DNA from: an uncultured Bacteroidales bacterium
GTDB taxonomy: Bacteria > Bacteroidota > Bacteroidia > Bacteroidales > P3
Direction: 5' to 3'
Assembly: GCA_947179195.1 (NCBI GenBank)
Contig: CAMXAS010000014.1
Coordinates: forward strand, 1-15,604
DNA length: 15,604 bases
Shown: one piece after another, positions 1 to 7,771 of the stretch
Layout of the letters: each line of letters begins with the position of its first letter
How positions within the stretch are numbered: position 1 is the stretch's first letter
Notes under the pieces: model-generated
Database searches by the model: none
What the model was told of the DNA's origin: nothing
Seen by the model: only the letters and a program-made list of their open reading frames with translations
Translations under genes and position numbers: made by a program

Positions 1-56
1 CAAGGACATCCGTTTTACGGATTCGCAGTTTTAAGCACCGGTTTTTCCGCTTGGCA

Positions 57-2630
57 TTACGGCAAACGGTTTACGATGTCCATACAACGCTGGGCCGACG
101 TATTATCGCCCGCCGACTGGTAAATCTGCGCCATCAGATAATAGGCCTGCTTGAAGTCGGGCCGGTATTCAATGACCTTCTGCAAATCGTTCAGCGCCAA
201 CTGCATACTCTGACGGTTGCCACCCTGTATGTTGCCCAGGGCCGACAGCCAGTAGCCGAGCATATCGGTGGGCGCCACGGCCTTAATCCGTTGGGCCACC
301 GCCGCCATATTGGCAAAATCATGCCGCGCGTAATAGACATTGGCCAACTGTTGCAGGGCCGTCAGATTGCTCGGCACCGCCTCCACCCAAAAGGCCGCCA
401 GCACCAACGCGCTGTCGTATTGCCCGCGGTCGGCGTACAGTTGCGACAGGTGTTCCAAGGCCTGCTCGTTGTAGGGGTTGACTTCCAACGCTTGGCGGAA
501 AAGCCCGATGGCAGAGTCGGCCTCACCGCGCCGCATGGCCTCGTAGCCGTAGAAGTCCGACTTGTCGGTACGCTGCAAGACGATGCAAATCGGCTGGCCG
601 TCCACCTCAACGGTATATACCGTATTGACGGGCGGGAATGCGGCGCGGTTCTTGAGCCAGTCGGGGTTCATGCCCGTGACCGTGAACACCGCATAATCCC
701 AGTCGCGGTCGCCCATATCGTAGATACGCGAGAACCCCGCTTGGAAATGCGCCGTGTCGCGCAGATAATAGTTCAACGAAGCGTAATGCCACGATACCAC
801 CTGTATCTTCTCGCCGGGTGCCAAACGCGCCGTGTCGGCGTGCGCCATGACCCATTCCGCCGCCTCGCGCGTGGAATGGTAGTAGTAATCGAGTTCGTAG
901 CGGCCGTAAGCCTGCTTGACGCCGCCCGCCCATTCGTTGAAATAGACGTATTCGTAAGGGTGGTTTTTAAGGTAATGCCGAACCGGATGCCAAAGCAGGA
1001 TGAACGGCAGCGCGATGAACGCATAGCGCAGGGCCGGGCGGCGGCACAACGCCACCAAGTCGTGGAAGCCCAAGCCCGCCAACACGACCAAGGTCGGATA
1101 GGCGAACATCGAATGCCGCCAGCCGCCATAGACGTTGGCCTTGGTATAGGTAATCCAGAAAACGGGGAATACGAAACAGAACAACAGCAGGAACGTCCAA
1201 AAGCCCTTGCCCTGCCGCCAGCCCGTCACGAGCCGGATTATCGCGCCTGTCATCACGGCCGTGGGGATGGTCATCAGGATGAACTTGGACGTATAGTACC
1301 ACGGCAGTTGGTTCGACCACTGCATTTTGCCCTCGAACAACTGGCGGATGCTGATGGCGAACTGCGACATGGAGGTAAAGGTTTCCATCGGGTTCTTGAG
1401 CGGCGCCCGCAACGCGAACGGCCACAGCAGCACGGCCAAGATATAGCCGCCCACGGCCACGAGCAGGCCGTAGCCCACCATGTTGCGCCAGAACAGCCGC
1501 CGGTTCTCGCCCGCCGCATACAGCGACTTAAAGCCATATTGACGGATAAAATAAACCAGTGCGAAAAAGCCGAGGTAAGCGATGAGCAACAGCCCGCCGA
1601 TACGGATGGCCGTCGCCAGGCCGATGCAAATCCCCAGCATGACGAGCGTCGAAACCCGCTGTTTGGGGAACTCCTGCAAAAAGACGACGATATAGTAGAT
1701 GCCGATGAGCATGACCGCCGCCAAGTTGGAGTCCTTGAGGTCGTTGAAGCCGTGCCCCATGAAGCGCGGCGAGAAGAAGAACAGCACGAGCGTGAAGATG
1801 GCCGGCAGCCACTTGCGCCCCCCGAGCCGGTAGGCCAACAATGCCGCATACAGCATGGCCAGCCACGCGAACACGACGTTGACCGTATGCCGCGTCTGCA
1901 TCACGTCGTCGAGCCCGAACCACCGCGTCAGCGCGTAGGCGAAATTATCGACCGCCTGCCCGTAAGACGGCAGGTTGTAGTCCGACCGCATGACGGCCGC
2001 CGTGGAGTCCGCGCCCCAGGTGGCGTAGAAGTTATAGACGTTTTCCGCGTGCACGTTATGAATTTCCTCGTCACCGGACATCCCGGCGTCGAAGCTCGCG
2101 CAAACCATCCAAACCAAGGCCGCGGCCGCCAGCACCGTAAAGATGCCGCGCGCTTTGTCGGAGAACCACTGTTTGAACATATCCCGTAGTTTTACTTGTT
2201 CGCTTTCGTTGATATCGTCGTTGATTTTCTTGAACACCAGCAGTTTGTTCAGCAGGAACGTCAGCAAGCCGATGGGGATGACCATGATGCCGCCCGCCAA
2301 ATAGTCGCTCAACCCCACCGTATTGACCAAATAGCTGATGCCCGTGATGTTGCACAGATAGGTGAACGCATATACACCGACAAACTTGCCCACGAGCCGG
2401 TTGTCGCCGTTGCGGAAAACGAGGTGGCCGTAAGTCCTGAAGTTGAACAGGACGCCGATGACCTGCCCGATGAGCGTGGCCCATACGTAATGCAGGCCCA
2501 CCGTCAGTAGCAGCGCGTAGAGGCTGTAGCCGAACAACGTGTTCAGGCCCGCCACCATGCCGAAACGGATCAGGTGGATGTTCCACACCTTGCGGAACAG
2601 CGTTTTCAGTTGGGAGGTGAGGTTGGACAT
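57..2630 (-). CDS. GtrA domain / GT-C membrane glycosyltransferase / TPR fusion protein
   Basis: The 857-residue product has three parts. Residues about 20-135 are a GtrA-like four-helix membrane domain, the family thought to flip polyprenyl-phosphate sugars. Residues about 160-560 form many hydrophobic helices; the first large loop carries an acidic GDEEIH motif (D187, E188, E189), and a later segment reads SPRFMGHGFNDLKDSN (about 287-302). This is the layout of GT-C glycosyltransferases, which use lipid-linked sugars outside the inner membrane and have acidic catalytic residues in the first loop. The last ~165 residues are soluble TPR repeats (GEADSAIGLFRQALEVNPYN and following). The gene lies 10 bp after a GtrB-like transferase and is the last gene seen in the run. 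I infer a GtrA-GtrC fusion that flips and transfers one sugar. The acceptor is unknown. GtrA is confident; the GT-C call rests on topology and motif, not on alignment. Confidence 0.8.
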   Translation of the reverse strand: MSNLTSQLKTLFRKVWNIHLIRFGMVAGLNTLFGYSLYALLLTVGLHYVWATLIGQVIGVLFNFRTYGHLVFRNGDNRLVGKFVGVYAFTYLCNITGISYLVNTVGLSDYLAGGIMVIPIGLLTFLLNKLLVFKKINDDINESEQVKLRDMFKQWFSDKARGIFTVLAAAALVWMVCASFDAGMSGDEEIHNVHAENVYNFYATWGADSTAAVMRSDYNLPSYGQAVDNFAYALTRWFGLDDVMQTRHTVNVVFAWLAMLYAALLAYRLGGRKWLPAIFTLVLFFFSPRFMGHGFNDLKDSNLAAVMLIGIYYIVVFLQEFPKQRVSTLVMLGICIGLATAIRIGGLLLIAYLGFFALVYFIRQYGFKSLYAAGENRRLFWRNMVGYGLLVAVGGYILAVLLWPFALRAPLKNPMETFTSMSQFAISIRQLFEGKMQWSNQLPWYYTSKFILMTIPTAVMTGAIIRLVTGWRQGKGFWTFLLLFCFVFPVFWITYTKANVYGGWRHSMFAYPTLVVLAGLGFHDLVALCRRPALRYAFIALPFILLWHPVRHYLKNHPYEYVYFNEWAGGVKQAYGRYELDYYYHSTREAAEWVMAHADTARLAPGEKIQVVSWHYASLNYYLRDTAHFQAGFSRIYDMGDRDWDYAVFTVTGMNPDWLKNRAAFPPVNTVYTVEVDGQPICIVLQRTDKSDFYGYEAMRRGEADSAIGLFRQALEVNPYNEQALEHLSQLYADRGQYDSALVLAAFWVEAVPSNLTALQQLANVYYARHDFANMAAVAQRIKAVAPTDMLGYWLSALGNIQGGNRQSMQLALNDLQKVIEYRPDFKQAYYLMAQIYQSAGDNTSAQRCMDIVNRLP

Positions 2631-2640
2631 GGGCTGCGGT

Positions 2641-3576
2641 TTAGTCGAAATTGATGCGTTCCTTTTCTATGACGAGCGGCCGTTTGCGCACCTGCGTATG
2701 GATGGCGCCGACGTATTCGCCGATGATGCCGATAAAGAACAGTTGAACGGCCGAGAAGAAGAACAGCCCGATGACCAAGGGCGCCTGCCCCACCGAGAAA
2801 TTCTCCCAATACACGAGTTTATATATAAAATAAACGATGGCCACGAGCAGGCTGACGATGGCCGTGCCGAAGCCCAGGAAACTCGCCAGACGTAACGGCA
2901 GTTTGGAATGGTTGACGAAGCCCAGCATGGCCATGTCGTAGAGCGTGTAGAAATTGTTGTGCGTGCGGCCGCGCTCGCGCTTGGGCTGCACGAAAGGCAC
3001 CTCCGCGCGCTCGAAGCCGAGTTCGGCCACCAAACCGCGGAAATACGGATAGGGGTCGTCTATGCCGCGCAACACGTCCATGAACTGACGGTCGTAAAGG
3101 CCGAAGCCCGTAAAGTTCTTAACCTGTTCCGTTTCCGAGGCCTTGGCCAGCAGGTTGTAGAACAACTTGCGCAGGCCGAACATCAGCGGGTTTTCCTTGC
3201 TTTGGTTCTTGACGCCGATAACCACCTTGTAGCCTTCCTCCCAACGCGCCACGAGTTCCGGAATGGTCTCGGGCGGGTCCTGCAGGTCGGAGGCCATCGC
3301 GATGACCGCGTCGCCGTAACATTGGCACATCCCGTGGAAGGGCGAACGGATATGCCCGAAGTTCCGCGCGTTGACGATGCAACGGATATGGGAATCCGCC
3401 GCTATTTCCTGACGGATGAGTTCGACCGTACGGTCTTTGGACGCATTGTCGATGAAGATATGCTCGTAGTCGTATTGCGGCAACGTCTGCATGACCGCGC
3501 GAATCCGTTCGCACAGAATGGCCACGTTCTCTTCTTCGTTATAGCAGGCCGTGATGATGGAGATTTTCTTTTTCAT
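2641..3576 (-). CDS. GtrB/DPM1-like family 2 glycosyltransferase (polyprenyl-phosphate sugar synthase)
   Basis: The 311-residue protein begins with a GT-A fold: SIITACYNEEENV at 6-18, DNASKDRT at 43-50, and the metal and nucleotide-sugar binding motif ASDLQDPPE around 95-103 (D97, D100). Two C-terminal transmembrane segments follow (about 229-255 and 265-290), then a basic tail. This is the architecture of GtrB, ArnC and DPM1-type enzymes, which move a sugar from a nucleotide donor to undecaprenyl phosphate on the cytoplasmic face. It sits directly upstream of a GtrA-containing protein, matching the gtrA-gtrB pairing known from O-antigen-modifying cassettes. The donor cannot be read from sequence. 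Family members usually use UDP- or GDP-sugars, so whether it accepts the CDP-sugar made by the upstream genes is open. Confidence 0.88.
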   Translation of the reverse strand: MKKKISIITACYNEEENVAILCERIRAVMQTLPQYDYEHIFIDNASKDRTVELIRQEIAADSHIRCIVNARNFGHIRSPFHGMCQCYGDAVIAMASDLQDPPETIPELVARWEEGYKVVIGVKNQSKENPLMFGLRKLFYNLLAKASETEQVKNFTGFGLYDRQFMDVLRGIDDPYPYFRGLVAELGFERAEVPFVQPKRERGRTHNNFYTLYDMAMLGFVNHSKLPLRLASFLGFGTAIVSLLVAIVYFIYKLVYWENFSVGQAPLVIGLFFFSAVQLFFIGIIGEYVGAIHTQVRKRPLVIEKERINFD

Positions 3577-3595
3577 ACCGGTGTGAACCTATGGG

Positions 3596-4264
3596 TTAAA
3601 GCAATTCCTCGTACGTATGGATGACGAAATCGGCCCGGCTTTCCGTAGCGAAATCCGCCCCGCCGTAGCCGCCCGTAAACGCCATGGTCTTCATGCCGGC
3701 ATAACGGCCGGCCTCGATGTCGGGCACCGTATCGCCCACCATGACGGCCTGCGCGGGGTCAAGGTCGAACATCTTGACCATCGCTTTGAGCACTTCGGGT
3801 TTGGGCAGATGGTCGCCGTCGAAATCGGGCGTGCCTATATACATAAAACAATCCCTGATGCCCAGGACGTCCAGTACTTCCAAGGTCGATTTGCGCGGTT
3901 TGTTCGTGGCCAGGTAGAGCGTCTTGCCCTGCGCCGCCAACCGTTCCATAAACGCCCGCACGCCCGGGAACAACACGGTGCGGCTATATTTGCCGGCCGT
4001 ATAGAACGCGCGGAACGTCTGCGCCACGGTCTGCCGCTGCGCCGCATCCAACTGCGGGGAAATCGCGGCGATGATGTCCGGCAACAACGGGCCGATGCGC
4101 AGTTTGGACGCATCGTAATCCCAGCCGAGACGTTCGTAAGCCTGCGCGATACTGCCCAGCACATCGGCTTTGGAGTCGGCCAACGTGCCGTCCAAATCGA
4201 AGAAAAAATGCCGTAGCCGATACAATTCGGCTTTCTTGTCTTCCGAGAAACAGGCGTTATTCAT
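3596..4264 (-). CDS. HAD-superfamily phosphatase, phosphoglycolate-phosphatase-like
   Basis: The 222-residue protein shows all HAD motifs. Motif I is FDLDGTLADS (nucleophile D23, acid/base D25), motif II is LATNKP (T120), motif III includes K155 in LPKPEV, and motif IV is GDTVPDIEAG (D178, D182). The helical insert between motifs I and II is a subclass I (C1) cap, as in Gph-type phosphatases. The start overlaps the end of the aldolase-like gene by 8 bp, so the two are probably translationally coupled. About 18 residues precede motif I, slightly long for the family. The substrate is unknown. In this setting it could dephosphorylate a sugar or acid intermediate, or clear a phosphorylated by-product. 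It could also be a general housekeeping phosphatase carried in the operon. Confidence 0.85.
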   Translation of the reverse strand: MNNACFSEDKKAELYRLRHFFFDLDGTLADSKADVLGSIAQAYERLGWDYDASKLRIGPLLPDIIAAISPQLDAAQRQTVAQTFRAFYTAGKYSRTVLFPGVRAFMERLAAQGKTLYLATNKPRKSTLEVLDVLGIRDCFMYIGTPDFDGDHLPKPEVLKAMVKMFDLDPAQAVMVGDTVPDIEAGRYAGMKTMAFTGGYGGADFATESRADFVIHTYEELL

Positions 4265-5072
4265 ATTTCCCTCCCGCGGCCTCTATCGATTTGTCGTATC
4301 TGGACTGCAACACATGGATACGCTGTGCGTCTTCCCGATAAATCGAGCCATAGAAAGCCTGTTTGTTCTTCAACCACATCAATTCGAACCCCACGGCTTT
4401 CAGAATACCCTGACACATATTCTTCTCGCTCGCGCCCGGATATTTGAACAGTACTTTACGGGTTTCGAACTTATCCAGGCAACCTTGCGGCAGACGCGCG
4501 AAGAACGGCACCGAATCCGCCGATACCCCGCCGCCTATCACACATTCCTTACCGTGTTCCTTGGCCAACGGCAAGGCTTCGGAAGCAATACCGAACACAC
4601 GTTCACTATTGATGTCATCGGCCGTCAAGCCCAAGGAGCGCGACATATCGGTACGTCCCAGCACGATGCCCGCCAATTCCCCTATATGCGGCACTTTCAG
4701 CATCTCCGGCAGATTTCTGTAGCCCGTTTCCGTTTCTATATTGATGAGGAAATCCACATTATCCCACTCGTCTTGCGGATAAACCATGTGGGTGGCACCC
4801 AAAAACTTAATCAACGCATACGGCGTTTCTATCATCGGCGCCACAATGCGGGTCACGCCGATGGAACGGGCATCGTACATATCGCGAATCGCCTCGCAAC
4901 CGCCCACTTTTATCGTCAAATCCAAACCCGCCTTGGTCACCACTTCTTTCAAGCGCAAAGCCTCTTCCATACGCGTGCCTTCCGCCTCGAACTCCGCCTT
5001 AACGCCAAGCACGCCGTGATTTTCCTTGAGGTCTTTCAAGGCATCGACCATACGTTGTTCCAATGCATTCAT
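4257..5072 (-). CDS. HpcH/HpaI (CitE-like) aldolase family protein of unknown substrate
   Basis: The 271-residue protein matches the phosphoenolpyruvate/pyruvate TIM-barrel superfamily. NIETETGYRN at 111-120 supplies the metal-ligand glutamate (E113), and LGRTDMSRSLGL at 138-149 supplies the ligand aspartate (D142). Other conserved-looking stretches are IKVGGCEAIRDM at 54-65 and IVAPMIETPYAL at 76-87. Family members cleave or form C-C bonds with pyruvate or acetyl-CoA-type enolates. In HpaI a His near position 45 and an Arg near 70 act in catalysis; my by-eye alignment places E30 and K55 there, so standard HpaI chemistry should not be assumed. It lies 2 bp after the ThDP enzyme gene and overlaps the HAD gene, which ties it to the sugar cassette. 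It may add to or trim a branched sugar, or supply or use pyruvate for the ThDP enzyme. Its substrate is unknown. Confidence 0.8.
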   Translation of the reverse strand: MNALEQRMVDALKDLKENHGVLGVKAEFEAEGTRMEEALRLKEVVTKAGLDLTIKVGGCEAIRDMYDARSIGVTRIVAPMIETPYALIKFLGATHMVYPQDEWDNVDFLINIETETGYRNLPEMLKVPHIGELAGIVLGRTDMSRSLGLTADDINSERVFGIASEALPLAKEHGKECVIGGGVSADSVPFFARLPQGCLDKFETRKVLFKYPGASEKNMCQGILKAVGFELMWLKNKQAFYGSIYREDAQRIHVLQSRYDKSIEAAGGKYE

Positions 5073-5074
5073 CG

Positions 5075-6883
5075 TTATTCTTCTTTAAGGGGTGGGATAA
5101 TCATATTGTTTTCAAATTCCTCGCGCGGCAAAAACGGGAACAAATCCTCCAAAGGTTTGGAAACGATTCTGCCGTCGGGTTTGCGCATCGAGGATGTCTT
5201 AGGTTCGAAATTATATTTCTCCGTTAAAAAGACTTCACAGAACACCGGCCCCGGCGTGCGGAGCATTTCCTTGACCACCGGCTCTATCTCCGCATTCGAA
5301 CGGATTTGCATATACGGCAATCCGAACCCCTTGGCCAATTTTTCAAATGCCGGGAAGTAAACCCCCGACTCCGCGTTGAGTCCGATATGCCGGCCCGCGA
5401 AGAAATTATCCTGTGTCTGACGGATAGATATATACCCGTTATTATTCAACAACAGTATTTTGGCCGGAATCTTATTGCCCGCTATCGTAGCCAATTCCTG
5501 CAGGTTCATCATCATGCTGCCTTCGCCGCCCAGCACGAAAAGCGGACGTTCCGGGGCCCCGTATGCCGCACCGATGCCGGCGGGCAAATCGTAACCCATC
5601 GTGGCACAGCCCGAATTCCAAAAATAACGCTGCCCCTGCTTGACCTTGAACGCTTGGAACGTCACGATGCAGGCCGTACCGTTGCCGCCCACGAAAAGCG
5701 TATTGTCCGGCGCGGTCTCGCTCAGTTTTTCCATAAAATAATACGGATGGACCTTATCCTGCCAATCGCGGTATTGAGGCAAGACCTTCGGGTATTTTTC
5801 CTTGAGCTTCATCGCCCAGGCCCGGTAAGCGGAAAAATCGAAAGCCTGCGGACAGGCGGCCGACAATGCCTCGAAGAAACAAGCGGCATCCGACTCTATG
5901 CCCAAGAAAGGCTTTACCGTGGGTTTCTGAAATTCCGCCGCATCCACGTCCACGCAAACCAATTTGCCCCCGCGTGCGAAATATTCGTAATTATAACTCG
6001 TCTGACGGATATTGTTGCGCGAACCGACCGAGAGGACCAAATCCGCATTCTGCAACGTGAAATTGCCGGAACGGCTGCCGGATGTACCTATGCGCCCTAC
6101 GAAGCACGGATGCGCCTCTTCCAACAAATCCATCCCGTTGAACGTGGTGACGACCGGCATAGCGTGTTTTTCCACAAAAGCCCTGAAAGCCGCCTGCGCC
6201 CCGGCAATCCGGATGCCATGGCCGGCAATCATCACCGGGCGCTCCGCCTGCCGCAATAAATCGACCAAGGCGTCTATCCGTGTCTTTTCCGGTGTTTTCT
6301 TCCGCTGCATGGCCTGCACGGCCTCAACCGGAAATTCCGCCAACGCGGCCTCATCGATTTCCGCCCCCTGTATATCCATCGGCACGTCTATCCATACCGG
6401 GCCGGGGCGGCCTGACAGGGCGGTGTGCACCGCCTCGTCCAATATCCGCCGCACGTCTTCCGCCCTGCGGATTTGCGCCGCGTACTTGACCAACGGTTTC
6501 ACGACCGATATGATATCCACTTCCTGGTCGCCGAGCTGCCGCAGGCGCAAATCCGGACACGCTGCAATCGTGGTGGCTTGCTTGACCTGCCCCGATATAT
6601 ACAACACGGGCACCGAATCCGTCCACTGCCCCATCACGCCCGTCAGCGTGTTCAGGCCGCCCGGCCCCGTCGTGATATTGACCACGCCCAAGCGTTTGCC
6701 CGCACGCACGTAACCTTCGGCCGCGATGGCGCACGCCTGCTCGTGATGGCAGCACGTGTAGGCCAGCCCGCTCTGATACACGGCGTCGTTCAGGTGCATG
6801 GCGCCGCCGCCCGTAATCAGGAACACGCGCTCCACGCCATAGACGTCTTTGAGTCGCTTGAAAATATAGTCGCTCGCTCTCAT
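5075..6883 (-). CDS. Thiamine-diphosphate enzyme, acetolactate-synthase superfamily, YerE-like role proposed
   Basis: From the ATG at 6883 the product has 602 residues. This start forms an ATGA overlap with the upstream stop, and it begins MRASDYIFKRL as the family does. The PYR domain has the ThDP-activating glutamate in CCHHEQACA (E48) and TTGPGGLNTL at 71-80. A central domain (about 200-345) follows. The PP domain has GGEGSMMMN (452-460) and NNNGY (480-484), the ThDP/Mg motif. The usual GDG aspartate is glutamate here (E454). Overall it resembles acetolactate synthase, but its position after rfbHFG points to sugar modification. YerE of Yersinia uses ThDP and pyruvate to add a two-carbon branch to CDP-3,6-dideoxy-4-ketoglucose. 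I infer a similar role; ordinary branched-chain amino acid synthesis is unlikely, since no ilv gene is nearby. Confidence 0.82.
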   Translation of the reverse strand: MRASDYIFKRLKDVYGVERVFLITGGGAMHLNDAVYQSGLAYTCCHHEQACAIAAEGYVRAGKRLGVVNITTGPGGLNTLTGVMGQWTDSVPVLYISGQVKQATTIAACPDLRLRQLGDQEVDIISVVKPLVKYAAQIRRAEDVRRILDEAVHTALSGRPGPVWIDVPMDIQGAEIDEAALAEFPVEAVQAMQRKKTPEKTRIDALVDLLRQAERPVMIAGHGIRIAGAQAAFRAFVEKHAMPVVTTFNGMDLLEEAHPCFVGRIGTSGSRSGNFTLQNADLVLSVGSRNNIRQTSYNYEYFARGGKLVCVDVDAAEFQKPTVKPFLGIESDAACFFEALSAACPQAFDFSAYRAWAMKLKEKYPKVLPQYRDWQDKVHPYYFMEKLSETAPDNTLFVGGNGTACIVTFQAFKVKQGQRYFWNSGCATMGYDLPAGIGAAYGAPERPLFVLGGEGSMMMNLQELATIAGNKIPAKILLLNNNGYISIRQTQDNFFAGRHIGLNAESGVYFPAFEKLAKGFGLPYMQIRSNAEIEPVVKEMLRTPGPVFCEVFLTEKYNFEPKTSSMRKPDGRIVSKPLEDLFPFLPREEFENNMIIPPLKEE

Positions 6884-7770
6884 TTGTCGTACAATAAGCA
6901 ATTTTTATCCAAAGTATCCTTTATGCCCGCATACCAGGCATAAAGTTGCGCCACGGCTTCGTCCTCGGGCGTGAAGCGCAGGCCCTCGCCCATTTCGGCC
7001 CGCAGGCGCGCGTTGCTGCCCGTATAGGGCATTCCCTCGCCCGGAGCGGCCACCTGTATCGGCAGAGCCTTCCCCGAAAGCGCCACGACCTTTTGCGCCA
7101 ACGCCAACAGCGAAGACACCTCATCGGGCGTGATGTTGTAGGCCCTGTGTTTCGGTTTGTTTTCGATGAACCAGGCCAAAACCGGCGCGAGATCTTTGAC
7201 ATATATATAACTGAACGCCCTGTCCTGCCGCAACGTGACCGGCAAATCGAACAGCGTCTTGCAGATGGCGTTGGAGATGAACCGAATCGCGTAGTCCTCG
7301 TATGGACCGAAGATGCCGAAAATGCGCAAATCGACGATGTCTTCCGGGCAATGTTCCATATATTGGCCACAGACGTATTTGTTGTAGCCGTGTTCGTCGG
7401 CCGGCACATGACGCCCGAAATAATCCTCGGTCATCATCGGCTCGTAGTGCCGCATATCGTAGATGGCGCCCGAACCGAGGTTGAGGATGCGGCCGCAGCG
7501 GTCGGCATGACGCACCAAATTGAAGAAAATACGGTTGTTCGTGAAAAAGAGGTTCGTCAAATCGGGCGCGTTCCGATGCGACGGCTTTACGGCCGCGTGT
7601 ATCACGGCGTCGAAACGGTGGCGCGCGAAATAGGCATCCGCGCTGTCGGTGTCCGACAAATCCAGCTCCGCGTGCGAGGGCGCATACAATTCATAGGCTT
7701 GGGAAAGGCCACTTTCCCGCAGGTTCCGTCCTATGAAACCGCTACCGCCGGTGAGCAGGATCTTCTTCAT
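6880..7770 (-). CDS. Extended SDR, NAD-dependent epimerase/reductase family, with altered catalytic motif
   Basis: The 296-residue protein starts with the Rossmann motif LLTGGSGFIG at 5-14. It has a likely dinucleotide-binding HAAVKPSHRN segment at 58-67, a serine region LGSGAIYD at 98-105, and a YIYVKDLAPVLAWF segment at 188-201 typical of extended SDRs. The expected YxxxK reads HGYNK, with H127 where Tyr is usual and K131 as the lysine; Y129 lies two residues before the lysine. The gene starts 1 bp after rfbG and ends in an ATGA overlap with the ThDP enzyme. Its place suggests a CDP-sugar ketoreductase or epimerase, possibly acting like YerF on the branched side chain or on C4. The exact product stereochemistry cannot be predicted. 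Confidence 0.8.
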   Translation of the reverse strand: MKKILLTGGSGFIGRNLRESGLSQAYELYAPSHAELDLSDTDSADAYFARHRFDAVIHAAVKPSHRNAPDLTNLFFTNNRIFFNLVRHADRCGRILNLGSGAIYDMRHYEPMMTEDYFGRHVPADEHGYNKYVCGQYMEHCPEDIVDLRIFGIFGPYEDYAIRFISNAICKTLFDLPVTLRQDRAFSYIYVKDLAPVLAWFIENKPKHRAYNITPDEVSSLLALAQKVVALSGKALPIQVAAPGEGMPYTGSNARLRAEMGEGLRFTPEDEAVAQLYAWYAGIKDTLDKNCLLYDK

Positions 7771-7771
7771 T

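Noticed and set aside
8..22. Perfect 6-bp inverted repeat atccgt-ttt-acggat downstream of the last minus-strand gene
   Set aside because: It is short, has no U-tract on either strand, and sits at the window edge, so it cannot be called a terminator.
51..2189. Long open frame of 712 codons on the plus strand, and similar long ones at 7946-9667 and 9657-10973
   Set aside because: They are antisense to strongly supported genes. Their translations are rich in Arg, His, Gln and Val without recognisable domains. Long antisense frames are expected from the high GC at codon third positions.
5075..6883. Acetolactate synthase (ilvB) for amino acid biosynthesis
   Set aside because: There is no ilvN, ilvC or ilvD nearby, the GDG Asp is changed, and the gene is embedded in a CDP-sugar operon.
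6884..6901. Extended ThDP enzyme start adding six residues
   Set aside because: The ATG at 6883 forms the ATGA stop-start overlap with the SDR gene and yields the family-type N-terminus; the extension would overlap the SDR by 22 bp.
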